Shown here piece by piece: positions 39,675 to 50,360 of a DNA stretch of 64,000 nucleotides. The position numbers and the translations under genes are program-made. The DNA is from Marchantia polymorpha subsp. ruderalis. Its lineage: Eukaryota > Streptophyta > Marchantiopsida > Marchantiales > Marchantiaceae. Under the pieces are notes generated by a model. That model made no database searches. It was not told the DNA's origin and worked only from the letters and a program-made list of their open reading frames with translations. The stretch spans positions 8,502,001 through 8,566,000 of the forward strand of contig AP031358.1 of NCBI GenBank assembly GCA_037833965.1, read 5' to 3'. Positions within the stretch are counted from its first letter, which is position 1. Every line of letters starts with the position of its first letter.

Positions 39675-42121
39675 ATGATTTTCAATAGAGCCAAGAACAG
39701 CGGGAGGCCAGAAACCGGGAAAGAGGACCGGCAAAACCCACGGCGACCGACAGAAGGCAGACAGGGAATTACGGAGAGGAATGGGCGGATGCGACGGCCG
39801 TTGACTAGGCTACGGGCGCGTGTGGCTGCGCAAGAGCAGCCGGGGCGCGCATGCAAACTGCGAGCGGGATGGGATGATGGATCGTCGGGACCCATCGATC
39901 GGATTCCGTTCCCTGTTTTCGCTTCGTCTTCGGTGAGCAGGACGTGCCGCCGGCGAGCCTTTCTCGTCCATAGCTCCTGCCGTATTCTCCCTTTTGTGGA
40001 CAGCACGGCGGCAGCAGCAGGCGCTCCTTTCGCTCCTTCTTGCCTTCAGGTGCGCGATCTGACGGGCCCTTGCATTGCGTCGAGCAGCAGTTTTTGGGAT
40101 TTGGGGAGTCAGAGTGGAGACAGTCTGCCATTCTGTGGGCGAGAGGTTTCCGTGGGCTTATCTCCATAAACCCCAGCTTTTGCCGCCGGTCCTCCTCCCG
40201 TCGGGTGACGCGCAGGAATTTCTTGCTCAGGGTTTTTGGAATAATTTCGGTCCCGCTGGATTCTTCACGTCGTGGAAAAGATTCTTAGAGCTGCGATCTC
40301 CTTTCTCCATGCCCATCGATCCTTTCGAGCTCGAGCGTCATGGTTACAGGTATGTGCTCATTCTTGCCCTGATATAATTTTGGATTATCTTCGCAACTGC
40401 TCTGGAAGCTCTCCGAAGATTCGGATGACAGACGAGCTCTGTGCGTCTATCATCTAACTCCGAGAAAGCACGAAATGCTGATTTTGAGTTCGCAGTTCTC
40501 TAAAAGAACATACTCGAGTCATGTAAATTCGCCAATGTGAACATTTAGTTCGAGGTCCAATATCATATAGTTGCCTTTTTCCAAAGACCATCATATCCTC
40601 CTACTCTACGCTCTCTGTTCTTTGCATTTTTTTTCAACGTTATCAAGGTATTCCTTTTTTCTTTCTCTTTGAGTATTCAGAGATTCCAAGCTGTTAGACC
40701 CAGTTTACTAGGGCCTGAGATAAGTACCAATGGAAATAATAAATAAAAGGAAATAAAAGGGACGTGTTATCCTCATGTATCTCAAAATTCTCAATTGTGC
40801 AAATGGTCATTGCCATACAAGTGTATTCTCGAAGACGAAGTGGTTCAGTTGAAATGAACTTTATTCTCTGTAAGTGCTGAGCCTGACTGGCGCAAGGTGT
40901 GGATGATGCACCTTGGATTAGATGCCTTGCCTCATAGGGTTGTGCATATTGTCAACTACTTAGTCCGTTGGGTGTTAACAGTTTTCCTCTCCCTTTTCAA
41001 AAGGGATTCAGGAGAGACGCAGACAGCCTGGAGTCCTTCCGCATGTTTTACACGAGGCCTGGTATTCTTCTTACTTTCCGCTGGAGATAGAGCTTGATTC
41101 ATTAGAGTGTTTTTTCAATCTTTGATTCAAATGTTTCAGATGAGGCAGCTGGGCTTTGCTTTTGAGTATTCTGTTCACTTAATCTTCTCTTTTCTTTCTC
41201 TGCATCATACGAAGGGCAGAAAGATGCAAGCACAAGTGCATGGAGACGGCTCAAAGCGTGAATAAGGAGAGTGGTGAATAACACTAATTTCCTGGAGGTA
41301 AGCAGGCTTCTTGTAGAGTTGTTGAGTAATAACACGTTTGTTTTTTGTGTAACATATTGAAAGTCTCGTACCGGAACTGGTGCCTTGGAAATTATAATTC
41401 GAGATGAAGGTGACGACCTTCATCTTCACCCATCCACTATTCAAGGGAAGTCTATAAAATTTTGCAGCTTGTAACGGCCATCCTTTCTTCCCGGCATCGA
41501 TATAATAAAAAAATGCACTTTCTATCCATCATCTCCTTTTTTGTTTCAGACGTATGCATTGTGCTCTGATAGAAGGATCATTGGCCTTATGCCACTCTTA
41601 CTGAAGGCTCTTGTTGATCTCACTTGTGACCCTTGTTCCTGTAATTCGCGTTGGCATTCTCCTTTTCTGTGTATGATGCTAAGCTTTGCAGTGTTGGGTG
41701 AAGATTTAATTCAGGATCCGGTCCGTGCTGGATAAAGTTTTGAAAAATCGTTATTTCGTGCATTTTAGCTGTTTGACAGGAAGGCGAATTAGCATACTCT
41801 GCTGAGGTCCACTTTCCAGTTATCCCTGTTTCCTTTTCAAGATGACCGGTATGGAACTGCTTGGTGGCTCTTTTTGTGTGGGCTATTATCTCCTCGACGC
41901 CTGTTTTGCATCCTGTCTCAATTGTATTACCATGAGCTTTCGAATTACGAGATGGGGTGGGTATAGGTCAGTAGTGGCGGGGTTCTTGTTCTCGAAGAAG
42001 ACGGGATAAAGGTGCCTAAACTTGTGAGCGGAATCTATGGAAGTTTGAGCTCGTTTCGATTACATGCCACATTGCAGGCTTCGAATGTTGCGAAGGGCAA
42101 TCTCCTCCAGATTCTTCTGTT
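39675..42121 (+). promoter_or_regulatory. Candidate promoter and spliced 5' leader of the Myb/SANT gene
   Basis: Composition jumps from AT-rich to GC-rich at about 39.7 kb. A candidate leader exon ends at ACAG/GTATGT (40349/40350). A good acceptor (ACATTGCAG) at 42077 lies 44 bases before the Myb/SANT ATG. This predicts a 1.73 kb leader intron. A 14-codon open stretch starting ATGCCCATCGATCC at 40308 runs into the donor and may form an upstream ORF. The splice model is by eye; other acceptors (about 41550) are possible. Confidence 0.4.
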
Positions 42122-43036
42122 ATGGCTTTAGTGCCGGCCCAATCGAATGCAAACAAGGGAAAGGAGAAAAGAATAAGGGCGGAAAATTGGACCTGGGAGG
42201 AAACGGTGCGTCTAGTTGAAGCCAAAAAGCGAGAATGGGAGGAGAAAGAAAACGGCAGTTTGCTCAAATTTACCAGCACTACGGATAAGTGGACTAAGGT
42301 GCAGGAATATATGAAAGAGAGCTCCTTATTCCGAGCAAGGTCTGTGGAACAAATAAGACAGAAGTGGGAGGCTCTTTATAACAGTTGGAAGAAGATCAAG
42401 GTCAGCAATAGTGAAGCTGGGTCGGGTGAGTATTGGATGATGTCCAAAGAAGAGAAGAATGAAAAAAGGTTGCCAACTTCATTCGATAGAAGGCTGTGGG
42501 ACATGCTAAACTCTTTTCTGGGTCAGAAAAATGTGAACCGCAATAGTAAGTGCTTCGATACCATGTGTGAGGGAGCACCTTCAGCTAATCCTCACGACGT
42601 CCACAAATCGTACGTCGACCCCTTAGTTGAGGAGTTGATTGATGCAAACGGAACAGCAGTTAGTGATGATGTCAGTACGAATCCAGCAGAGAGAGGAGAT
42701 TATGGTCTGAGGCCTGGGAGAAGACCCTTTGGAGAAGGAGATCTTCTGAGAGGAAATATGGGCAAAAGGAGGAAGAGTAGAGGACCTGATGCTTTTTTAG
42801 AGCTATTAAAGGAGTCAAATAAGTCGATTGTAGAAGCACTGACTGTACAAAGAGACGACAAAAGGGAAGAGCTTAAACTTGTGCTTGCCCTGGAGGAACG
42901 GAAATTACAAATAGAAGAGCGAAAGCTTGAGTTGGAGACTAGGGATAGGGAGAGCATGTGTAGAGATAGAGAGAAAATTGCGAACGCGATGTGTTCAATT
43001 ATAGAGGTTCTTGATAAGCTAGCCAACAAGATTTAA
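42122..43036 (+). CDS. Trihelix/Myb-SANT-like DNA-binding protein (Harbinger ORF1 / ALP2-like)
   Basis: Intact single-exon ORF of 304 aa. Residues about 22-110 form a trihelix (MADF/Myb-SANT-like) domain with spaced Trp: NWTWEETVRLVEAKKREW, DKWTKVQEYM and QIRQKWEALYNSWKKIK. The middle is low-complexity with a basic KRRKSRG patch, a possible nuclear signal. Residues about 230-300 are a charged coiled coil (LALEERKLQIEERKLEL, ending IIEVLDKLANKI). PIF/Harbinger elements encode such a protein beside the transposase, and it carries the transposase to DNA. In Arabidopsis the domesticated version, ALP2, links ALP1 to the Polycomb complex PRC2. A transposase-like ORF lies 1.5 kb downstream on the same strand. 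Whether this is a live element gene, a domesticated gene or an ordinary trihelix factor cannot be settled from the sequence. Confidence 0.75.
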   Translation: MALVPAQSNANKGKEKRIRAENWTWEETVRLVEAKKREWEEKENGSLLKFTSTTDKWTKVQEYMKESSLFRARSVEQIRQKWEALYNSWKKIKVSNSEAGSGEYWMMSKEEKNEKRLPTSFDRRLWDMLNSFLGQKNVNRNSKCFDTMCEGAPSANPHDVHKSYVDPLVEELIDANGTAVSDDVSTNPAERGDYGLRPGRRPFGEGDLLRGNMGKRRKSRGPDAFLELLKESNKSIVEALTVQRDDKREELKLVLALEERKLQIEERKLELETRDRESMCRDREKIANAMCSIIEVLDKLANKI

Positions 43037-44513
43037 TTTGTCAGGCTATAACAATTTTGATGCAAAGTAACGTTGTGAATCAATGTCACCACTTTTTGGA
43101 GCGCAATACGGCCTTGGGGAGTGAACGCTGTACCTTCACGTTTTTTGGCCGAAAGACTTGAATCGATTACAGGAATGAGTTTTACTTTTGTTTACTGTTT
43201 TCCCTGTAAAAGTTGGATCTTTGGTTTTCAGTCTCTAGTATGGGGTTTTTTCTGCTCATTCCTTCCTTGTAGTTGGTGTACTTGCCGATTCTAGTTATTT
43301 ACGCTCTTACAAGTTCGTATTTTTGACCTTGTAAACCTCTATTGGACTTCATGGTTTTGAGGGTTCGAGCAACCGTTTGTTTTAGAGGTAAAGGTTTTGT
43401 TTTGGTCCGTTTATTCCCATCTCCATAAATGCAGCCTGTTATGCTCAATGTTCTAGCAGTTCGTAGGGTAATGACATGTGTTAACCCGTAGCTAAGCTCT
43501 TCATAGCTACAGGTCGAATTCGCTTTGTTAAGTAGACGAATTTATGCATAGGAAGTCCCGTGCAGGGACGGCTGTTCTGTCCACAGAGCGGTGGAGTCTA
43601 CACAGTGCTTATCAGCCACCATAGTAAGTTGTGCAACTTTTATTAGTCTTTGGACTTCTCAGCTCAAAGACACCTTGCTTTATTATGTAAACCGAATGCT
43701 GTTGAAAATATAACATCCTTACTTTCAAGGTTTTCAGAGATGACGCTTGTGATATCTAATCATTTATCATTTGTTGTTCCCATTTCGTGCATCAGTACTT
43801 GTTTCGTGAGAGGTTTCTTGAAGATATTGGTGAATTCACATTCAAGTTGTCCTACTTTCGAAGAGGAAGCGGATAAATATATGTATTTTGAATCGGTGTT
43901 TCAGATCGCTATGCTTTTGCTTCAGTAACCAAGGTAGTGTAGTTTCTTCATTCTGGAACTCGAATTCTGCTGATGTCAGTCTGAACTGGATCCTTAACGT
44001 ATGGTTTGTTGATTTCTATGTTTTATGTTCTGCGCTCTGGACCAGAACGCACGTAGTTAGTCCAAGATTGCTTTACTTTGTGTTTACGGACCTTGTCCTC
44101 TTCATTCATTTTTGTCACTTCTTCGTCACGCTTCTTAATAATAACTTACCCGTGTTTTCCTTATCAATCTGCTTCAAGTTTGTGTCCGCTATCACATCGC
44201 TTTTTGAGCTGCATCTCTTCGGCCATTTTTTGATTTCTGTGTGTCTGTTAAATATATATAGTTGCACAAAAGCATGTATACTTGCTCTCTGTCTCAGTCA
44301 TGTTTTCATTTGCTTGGTCATTACCGGATGAAGCGTAACATAATTTGTGCTTGTAAAATCCCATCCTGAGTCGGACAATTATGGAGAATTTACAGTTACT
44401 TCGCACTTACTTGCACTTTCTGAACTGTACAACCCTATAAACAACGTAATAAACAGCTAGAGAAGATACCTGATCAGGCTGTGCATTCTGTTGACAAGAC
44501 TGATTGGTGAGAG
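43037..44513. other. Spacer between the Myb/SANT and transposase-like ORFs
   Basis: T-rich DNA, probably 3' UTR of the upstream gene and promoter or intron of the next. The ORFs at 43650-43928 and 43888-44331 are T-rich, Phe/Leu-rich and unrecognised. It ends in TTGTGCAG/GTTATGGCAG (acceptor at 44528), which suggests that the following coding exon is entered by splicing. Confidence 0.45.
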
Positions 44514-46109
44514 ATGCTGCTTGTGCAGGTTATGGCAGAACCCGACCTAGAGATGCGGGATCTAGAATGCAGTCCAGATTCCATGGCTGAGCCCTATGAC
44601 GAAAGTCAAGTGCAGCAGCTGCTCCGTCTAACCGATTCTCTTATAGAACAAGGGCAAGCGCTGGATGGTGAGATTGATGCAATTTATCCTGCTGATGTAG
44701 ATGTACGGCCGGCATCCGATGACCTGAAGAGAAGGTTCATGGTCCTTGTGCTTCAAGTCGTTTTCATTTTGCAACAAGCACTCCAATTATTTCCAGAATT
44801 ATTTGAGGGCAACAGAATGCAGCATAGCAGAAGCACCCCACTTTCTTTGCAATCGCTGCGCGATTTTGAACTTCGCATCGATGATTACATGCTCAAGTTT
44901 TTCCAGATGAACAGACAAACCTGTCTAGCCTATGCCAAGTTCATGCAACTTGAAGAGGGAACCTGGGTGAGACCTAAAAGTCGATATTATTTCTACAGGT
45001 TTTTCCTAGAACTCTATGACAATGGCAAATGGCAGGAAATTATGAAGATGTCGCAGCAGACATTCTTTTGGCTATGTGGCAAGATGGCTCCTCATATCAG
45101 GAAGAATGACACAAACTACAGAGAAGCGATTCCCGTTCCTTGTAGACTGGCAGCGTGCGTGTACAAGTTAGTCACGGGTTGTCGATCAGCGGAGATTATG
45201 GGCAAGTTTGGGATCGGGAGGAGTACTCTATACAGTATTTTGAGGCAGGTCATACCTGGAATCATTGAGGTTTTGGCACAGTACATTGAATGGCCGAGAG
45301 GGCAAGCTTTTCGTGCAACGACCATGGGGATACAGGAGGTTTGTGGATTTCCAAACTGTGCCGGTGTGGTTGGAGGATGCGACATTCCTATTGTGGCACC
45401 TTCGGAGGATCCGTGGGCTTACATGAATGCCAACCAGGAGTACAGCGTTGTCTTGCAGGTAGTTTGTAATCACGAAAGGAAATTCACATCTGTGTATGTA
45501 GGACAGGCAGGTTCTATGGATTTCTCTGGAGTGCTGAGATCGTCCAGTCTGTTCGAAAAGATCAGCCGTGGTGCGTTACTCACTGAGGATCCGACCACGC
45601 CATCCCCCTGCTCCATAGAGGTGAAGCCTTATCTCCTGGGAGACGCAGGATATCCCTGTCTGAACTGGCTTATGACACCTTACAAGCTTAGTTCAGGAGG
45701 GGGAGAAAGTCTCGGGCCGATGCAGTCCAGGTACAACGAGATGTTACTTAAAGGGAAAGAATTGGTTGACCAGAGCTTTGCAGTCTTGAAGAGTACATTT
45801 CGAGAGCTGGCTACCCCATGCCTTTTAGATATCGAACTAGTCCCACAGGTGATCGGGGCTTGCTGTGTGCTTCATAACATTCTCGTAACGAGGAAAGATG
45901 TTCAGCTCGATAGCCATAGCCATGCGGAATTTAAAACTCAGCAGAGTGCGCACAGATTACAAGGAGTTGGGGACCTGGAAGCCGAGTTTCCGGAAGGCTT
46001 CCAAGACTCAGAAGAAGCACTAGCAAAACGAGATACTTTGGCTCTCTACCTTGCAAACCTTCCAGATGGATCAGGCAGAGTTGATTCTTCTACGACGAAT
46101 GACTCGTGA
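44514..46109 (+). CDS. PIF/Harbinger transposase-derived protein, HARBI1/ALP1-like
   Basis: Intact ORF of 531 aa; a splice acceptor at 44528 favours the second ATG at 44532 (525 aa). The N-terminal 150 residues are acidic and unassigned. An HTH-like block (CRSAEIMGKFGIGRSTLYSI, about 223-245) precedes the DDE_4 nuclease fold: GGCDIPIVAPSEDPW (Asp 290), VGQAGSMDFSGVLRSS (Asp 336), YLLGDAGYPCLNWLMTPY, and ELVDQSFAVLKSTFRELATP, where the usual catalytic Glu is Asp 419; then VIGACCVLHNIL. In active Harbinger transposases the triad is D-D-E; ALP1 of Arabidopsis has lost it and works as an accessory PRC2 subunit. D-D-D here makes transposase activity doubtful. Undamaged despite its length, next to an intact Myb/SANT partner. 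Terminal inverted repeats were not found. Best guess: domesticated or recently active. Confidence 0.8.
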   Translation: MLLVQVMAEPDLEMRDLECSPDSMAEPYDESQVQQLLRLTDSLIEQGQALDGEIDAIYPADVDVRPASDDLKRRFMVLVLQVVFILQQALQLFPELFEGNRMQHSRSTPLSLQSLRDFELRIDDYMLKFFQMNRQTCLAYAKFMQLEEGTWVRPKSRYYFYRFFLELYDNGKWQEIMKMSQQTFFWLCGKMAPHIRKNDTNYREAIPVPCRLAACVYKLVTGCRSAEIMGKFGIGRSTLYSILRQVIPGIIEVLAQYIEWPRGQAFRATTMGIQEVCGFPNCAGVVGGCDIPIVAPSEDPWAYMNANQEYSVVLQVVCNHERKFTSVYVGQAGSMDFSGVLRSSSLFEKISRGALLTEDPTTPSPCSIEVKPYLLGDAGYPCLNWLMTPYKLSSGGGESLGPMQSRYNEMLLKGKELVDQSFAVLKSTFRELATPCLLDIELVPQVIGACCVLHNILVTRKDVQLDSHSHAEFKTQQSAHRLQGVGDLEAEFPEGFQDSEEALAKRDTLALYLANLPDGSGRVDSSTTNDS

Positions 46110-48656
46110 AGAGGTTTCTCGATGATTTAACCCATTTGACGTCTTCGACGCAAATTCAAATGTATCAAATCAACTTCAACGTGGTTGGATGGATGTAACC
46201 CGATTTCAGCAGAGGACCTCACTTTCATTGATCTTGCGAGGTAATTGTCTCGTCTCGTCTCCTCGTATTGCTGTTTGCCGATTGCCGATGGATCTGTACA
46301 ACCACTTATCTTGTGCGTGGCGCAGTGAAGGACCCACCACTGTAAGAAGCCAAGCCGGAGCGAGACTACATAGCATCACTCTTGGCTCAAGTGTATGGAT
46401 GAAGATTTTGTCCGAGTTGTGGCGTTTTCACTTGGAATTCTTCTTCTGATTAGAGCATTCCGACAAGACTGCAATCAGACAAAAGAAACGGAGACTTGTA
46501 TGGCGCAGGGTGGTGGAGAACAACTGGCTCTTGCGAAATCTTGTCTCAACGCCCCGTCACTCCTTCGGAAATAGGAGTCTGTCTCGGCTCGGACTCGGAG
46601 GTAACACGAAAATGAGCCACGCAAATAATGTTTAAACCCTCGATAGGCCTTTCAGTCTAAAGCTCGCCTTTGGAATTTTAGAAAGCTGAGTGTCTATCAT
46701 TCTAATCAGTAATCGAAAGGTTTGCATCAGGTACGCCTTTTACTTCACTCGTAGGCTTCGAATTTTCAGATCACAAGTTCATCCGAGTCCCAGGTGGACC
46801 TCTGACACGAGAATTAGCGTGCACCGATCGGCCAAAGGCGAAGCGTGGGAAAAAAATCTAGAATTAACTTCTTAAGTATGCAGCGTGGAGAATGGAAGTT
46901 TATTTAGATGCACGTGGAGATACATCTGAACACATGCCTCGAATTTTCTTCACATCTCCGATACGCCTCCGTCTGCTAAGGAAATCCATGGTGCTCGAAG
47001 CACTTCCTTCGTTAGAGTCTTAGACTTTTGTCAGGCATGTGCTCCCATCTACAGGCTTGACGTTGACGCATTTGTGGGACTGTAGGTTATATTCGAATGC
47101 GTATTGTACAGTAGCTCTGATGATATGTCGTTCAATTTCTCTGTAATTCATTTTTCACGGGAATTTGGGCCCGGAGAAGTGGCTACAGATAGTGGCTATA
47201 TGGATCTGTATTGATCGTCACCGTGTGAAATCACTTAACTTTGCTTCTTCTCCAACTAGTCGTGGCTTAGATCATACATAAGGGACTGCTTAGATCATAC
47301 ATAAGGGATTGCAGCTTACTCATTTGAATCATGAAATTCGATCTCACGCTAGTATATTATCTAATTCATCCAGCTGAGCTCACAGTCTTCAGATCTGTTG
47401 TAGGGCAAGATGGGCAGCGGGAAGTCCACCACATGGCTTCTGATAGCGATCGTAGGCATCACAGATGTGCAGCTCCGTCGAAGCCTCTTCCGCATACGAT
47501 GACCCGTAAGTGCTACGAATACAACGATGCGCACACCAAAAAGAACAACCCAGACGTCCATGACAAGGACGAGGAACATGATCACGAAGACGACCGCAGA
47601 GAAAAAGACGGCATGCCGATAGAGATGCTAGCGACCGTGACGAAGATAGTCAACATGCTGATGACAAAGGTGGAAAGAGGAAGGAAAATAAAGGTCTTTA
47701 CTGTCAGCGGAAGTGGTACAAAGGACGCAAACTAAGCTTAATACACTTGGGAAATAAGCTTTGGTAAGGACATAACATTGTACTGAGTTATCAATTATAT
47801 AAAAAAATGCTTCGTGATTAATCATATCTCATTTTCTTGCTCAGAGTTCTGTGGCAAAGATTACTGTCGAGTGCTTTGTGTTGTTCACACCATAGCTGAA
47901 ATCCATTCTCCCATAAAACCAAATTTTCCTGAATATTTGTTCAATATCGTCTCGATTCCTGGACATCAACACCCGTGTAGGTAACTTTTACACACAACTT
48001 GGAATTCTTATCTGCAAATATAGTCGCTAAAGCTATATCGATATGGTCTAATTGGTCTAATCATGCCATGCTGCTTTGAAATGGGTGTATAGTGGAGTAG
48101 CAGAGAGTGAGTTACCAACAGCAGTACATATGTACAATTCTTTAGCTCCAAGTGATGTCATGCAACACCTGATAGATGTCCCTAGAGGCAATCAGGTCTG
48201 AATTTGAAATCTGGATCCTTTAACCTTTTGACATTCACCTTTTCTTTAAAATAATTATTATTCCTTGCAGGTTTCCAATCGTTCAGAATCGTTCAGACTG
48301 ATGACGATATTGCGTTATGGAAAGTCACACCTACCTTCAAACTACCACCTAAAGCTGATTCCGGTGTAACCTCAGCAAAAGTTCAGGTTACACCATCTTT
48401 CGGACGCATGATGATAGTGAGCCGGGCGTTTCAGGAATCAATCTCCAAGTAACGGGGCGAGGGAGTCGAAGGCGTAACGATCTGGGCACTGTCTCGGAGA
48501 GAGACTCGGTGAAATAGACATGTCTGTGAAGATGCGGACTACCTGCACCTGGACAGAAAGAAAACTTTCCATTACAGTTTGTCTAACTTTAAATTTTTGT
48601 TTTTAATCAATCATATGTATATACTAAAAGCAGCTGAGCTACATCAGTATTCGAGG
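46110..48656. other. Gene-free stretch upstream of the plastid DNA insert
   Basis: The first few hundred bases are probably the 3' UTR of the transposase-like gene. ORFs up to 134 codons (47331-47735, Lys/Asp/His-rich) show no recognisable family. A 23-bp tandem duplication (GCTTAGATCATACATAAGGG) lies at 47265-47310. No inverted repeat matching the 39-42 kb side was recognised. Confidence 0.45.
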
Positions 48657-48928
48657 TTCAAACGAAAAAGGGCTTACGGTGGATACCTAGGCACCCAGAG
48701 ACGAGGAAGGGCGTAGCAAGCGACGAAATGCTTCGGGGAGCTGAAAATAAGTATAGATCCGGAGATTCCCGAATAGGTTAACCTTTGAAACTGCTGCTGA
48801 ATTCATAGGCAGACAAGAGACAACCTGGCGAACTGAAACATCTTAGTAGCCAGAGGAAAAGAAAGCAAAAGCGATTCTCGTAGTAGCGGCAAGCGAAATG
48901 GGAACAGCCTAAACCGTGAAAACGGGGT
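48657..48928 (+). pseudogene. Truncated plastid 23S rRNA gene, 5' end (NUPT)
   Basis: Starts TTCAAACGAAAAAGGGCTTA and continues with GGTGGATACCTAGGCACCCA, GAGACGAGGAAGGGCGTAGC, CGAAATGCTTCGGGGAGCTG, CAACCTGGCGAACTGAAACA and AGTAGCCAGAGGAAAAGAAA. These are landmarks of the first 270 bases of plastid 23S rRNA, in order and almost unchanged. The match stops abruptly after AACGGGGT, where the mature gene would go on for about 2.5 kb. It is a nuclear insertion of plastid DNA, not a functional gene. A few differences from the usual plastid sequence (for example GAAAAAGGG near the start) suggest some age. Confidence 0.9.
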
Positions 48929-49980
48929 GACTTTCTAAACACCCTAAAATATTTATTTTTGCATGAATAGCTAATGCATTTTTCAATTCCATTTTTATCA
49001 CTTTTTAAAAATTTGGAATTGAGTTCTTTAGAAAAAGCATATAAAGCTAGTAAACGTATACAAAAAATAAAGAAAGATTATTTTTTATATAAAAATATGC
49101 TTTTTTCGTCAATCTTGAACCTTTAATTCGTCATCTCGAGTACGCAAAAGACTCTCCCGCCGGTCTCGACCTTCGGACCTCGAAAATATCTTCAACCATG
49201 CAAAAAGCTTGGTGTTCTAGAAGCCTTTTCCAAAAGCAATCTTTTCTCTTTAGCCATTCAAGACTAACAAGATGCGCGGAAATTTCAGAATTGTGGTTCG
49301 GAGAAAACAGCAATCAATATTTTTTTTAGGCATCGTCTCTTAGACTTTATTGATTTATTTTACCATAGAGGCCTTGATAGACAATAACTCCCCCCCAAAC
49401 ACAGGTTACAACTTTCATCGTTCTGTGCTCTCCAAAGACCTACTTAACTCAAAAGGCGTCGAATTGAAGAATGATAGAACTTTTGTAATTTGAAAATATC
49501 TAACTACACAAGAATTAAAATTTTTTTTTTTTTTCCACCTGACTAAAACCTCAAAAAAATTTCTTAATTTTTTTTTAATCCGCGAATTCCTAAGTGAACA
49601 ATTAAATTTTTGTAACTAACAAAATTCGTTTTAAATAAATAAGCCAATAATTTAATTTTTTCTTTTTAACTAAATCATTAGAATTTTCTTTACTTTTTAC
49701 TAAAATTGGATCATCATAATTTAAATCCAATTTTTCATTTTTTTTATTAGCTAAATAATTTTTATTTTGAATATTATGCCAAGTTGCTCTGGCGGGTAAT
49801 TCAAGTTGATCAATAAATATATGGTTTAAAAGCAACATCTTTAGTCATTTTTTCAATATCCAATGATACAGATTGAAAAGTAAAATATGACATATTTGAT
49901 TCATTTGTTTTTTCTATTCCAAATTTTTTTTCTTTTTTTTCTTAATTAATTAAAGAGCGTTGATTTCACATATAGTTTAC
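48929..49980. other. AT-rich segment, possibly further organellar DNA
   Basis: Immediately after the 23S fragment the DNA is AT-rich and unlike the flanks. The plus strand at about 48985-49110 has a Lys-rich open frame ([20 protein letters not shown]) and the minus strand at 49838-49602 an ORF with LELPARATWHNIQNKNYLAN. Codon use of both is plastid-like, and large plastid ORFs such as ycf1 are a possible source, but no diagnostic motif could be confirmed. Mixed strands suggest more than one joined fragment. A minus-strand 60-codon ORF at 49313-49131 is unassigned. Confidence 0.35.
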
Positions 49981-49981
49981 A

Positions 49982-50360
49982 ATGTCACAATATACCTCAG
50001 ATTGTCGACCCGCACGCGAGGTATCGCCAGTTCACACGATGTCCCACATTAGCGGAGGGAGCTCTTCGAGCGCAGCATGTAAATTTCTACGATGGAAATG
50101 CACGGCCGAATGCGTATTCGCACCTTACTTACTTTCCTGCAGATCAGCCTTTGATGTTTGCGTATGTGCATAGAATTTTCGGGGCCAGCAATGTCACCAA
50201 GATATTGCACGATTTGCCAGAATCGAGCCGAGCAGATGGCTTTCGAGGCCGAGGCGAGAATGAATGAAGGATCTGGTTTACGGATGTTGGGGCGCCATCT
50301 CGTTGACGTAGAACTGATGGAGCAAATAAACTATTTCGAGGATAAGAAGCGCATGAGACT
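49982..50360 (+). pseudogene. LOB-domain (LBD) transcription factor pseudogene
   Basis: Three frames pieced together give the class I LOB domain. Frame 1 has AACKFLRWKCTAECVFAPY, the CX2CX6CX3C zinc block with its first Cys replaced by Ser (SSSSAACK). Frame 2 has FPADQPLMFAYVHRIFGASN and VTKILHDLPESSRAD, the GAS block. Frame 3 has MAFEAEARMNE, then after another shift DLVYGCWGAIS (normally DPVYGCVGAIS). The first frameshift is visible as a 4-bp tandem duplication (CCTTACTTAC) at about 50126-50135. The Leu-zipper-like segment is degraded. LBD proteins are plant-specific regulators of organ boundaries and lateral organs. This copy cannot be functional. It lies next to the plastid DNA insert. 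Confidence 0.85.

Noticed and set aside
47331-47735. 134-codon Lys/Asp/His-rich ORF
   Set aside because: Low-complexity charged translation, no homologue recognised and no supporting splice or context signal.
48657-48928. Functional rRNA gene
   Set aside because: Only the first tenth of a plastid 23S gene; no 16S, tRNA or remaining 23S follows.
49602-49838. ycf1 gene fragment
   Set aside because: Composition and LELPARATWHN suggest a plastid ORF, but I cannot verify the match, so it is left as unassigned AT-rich DNA.
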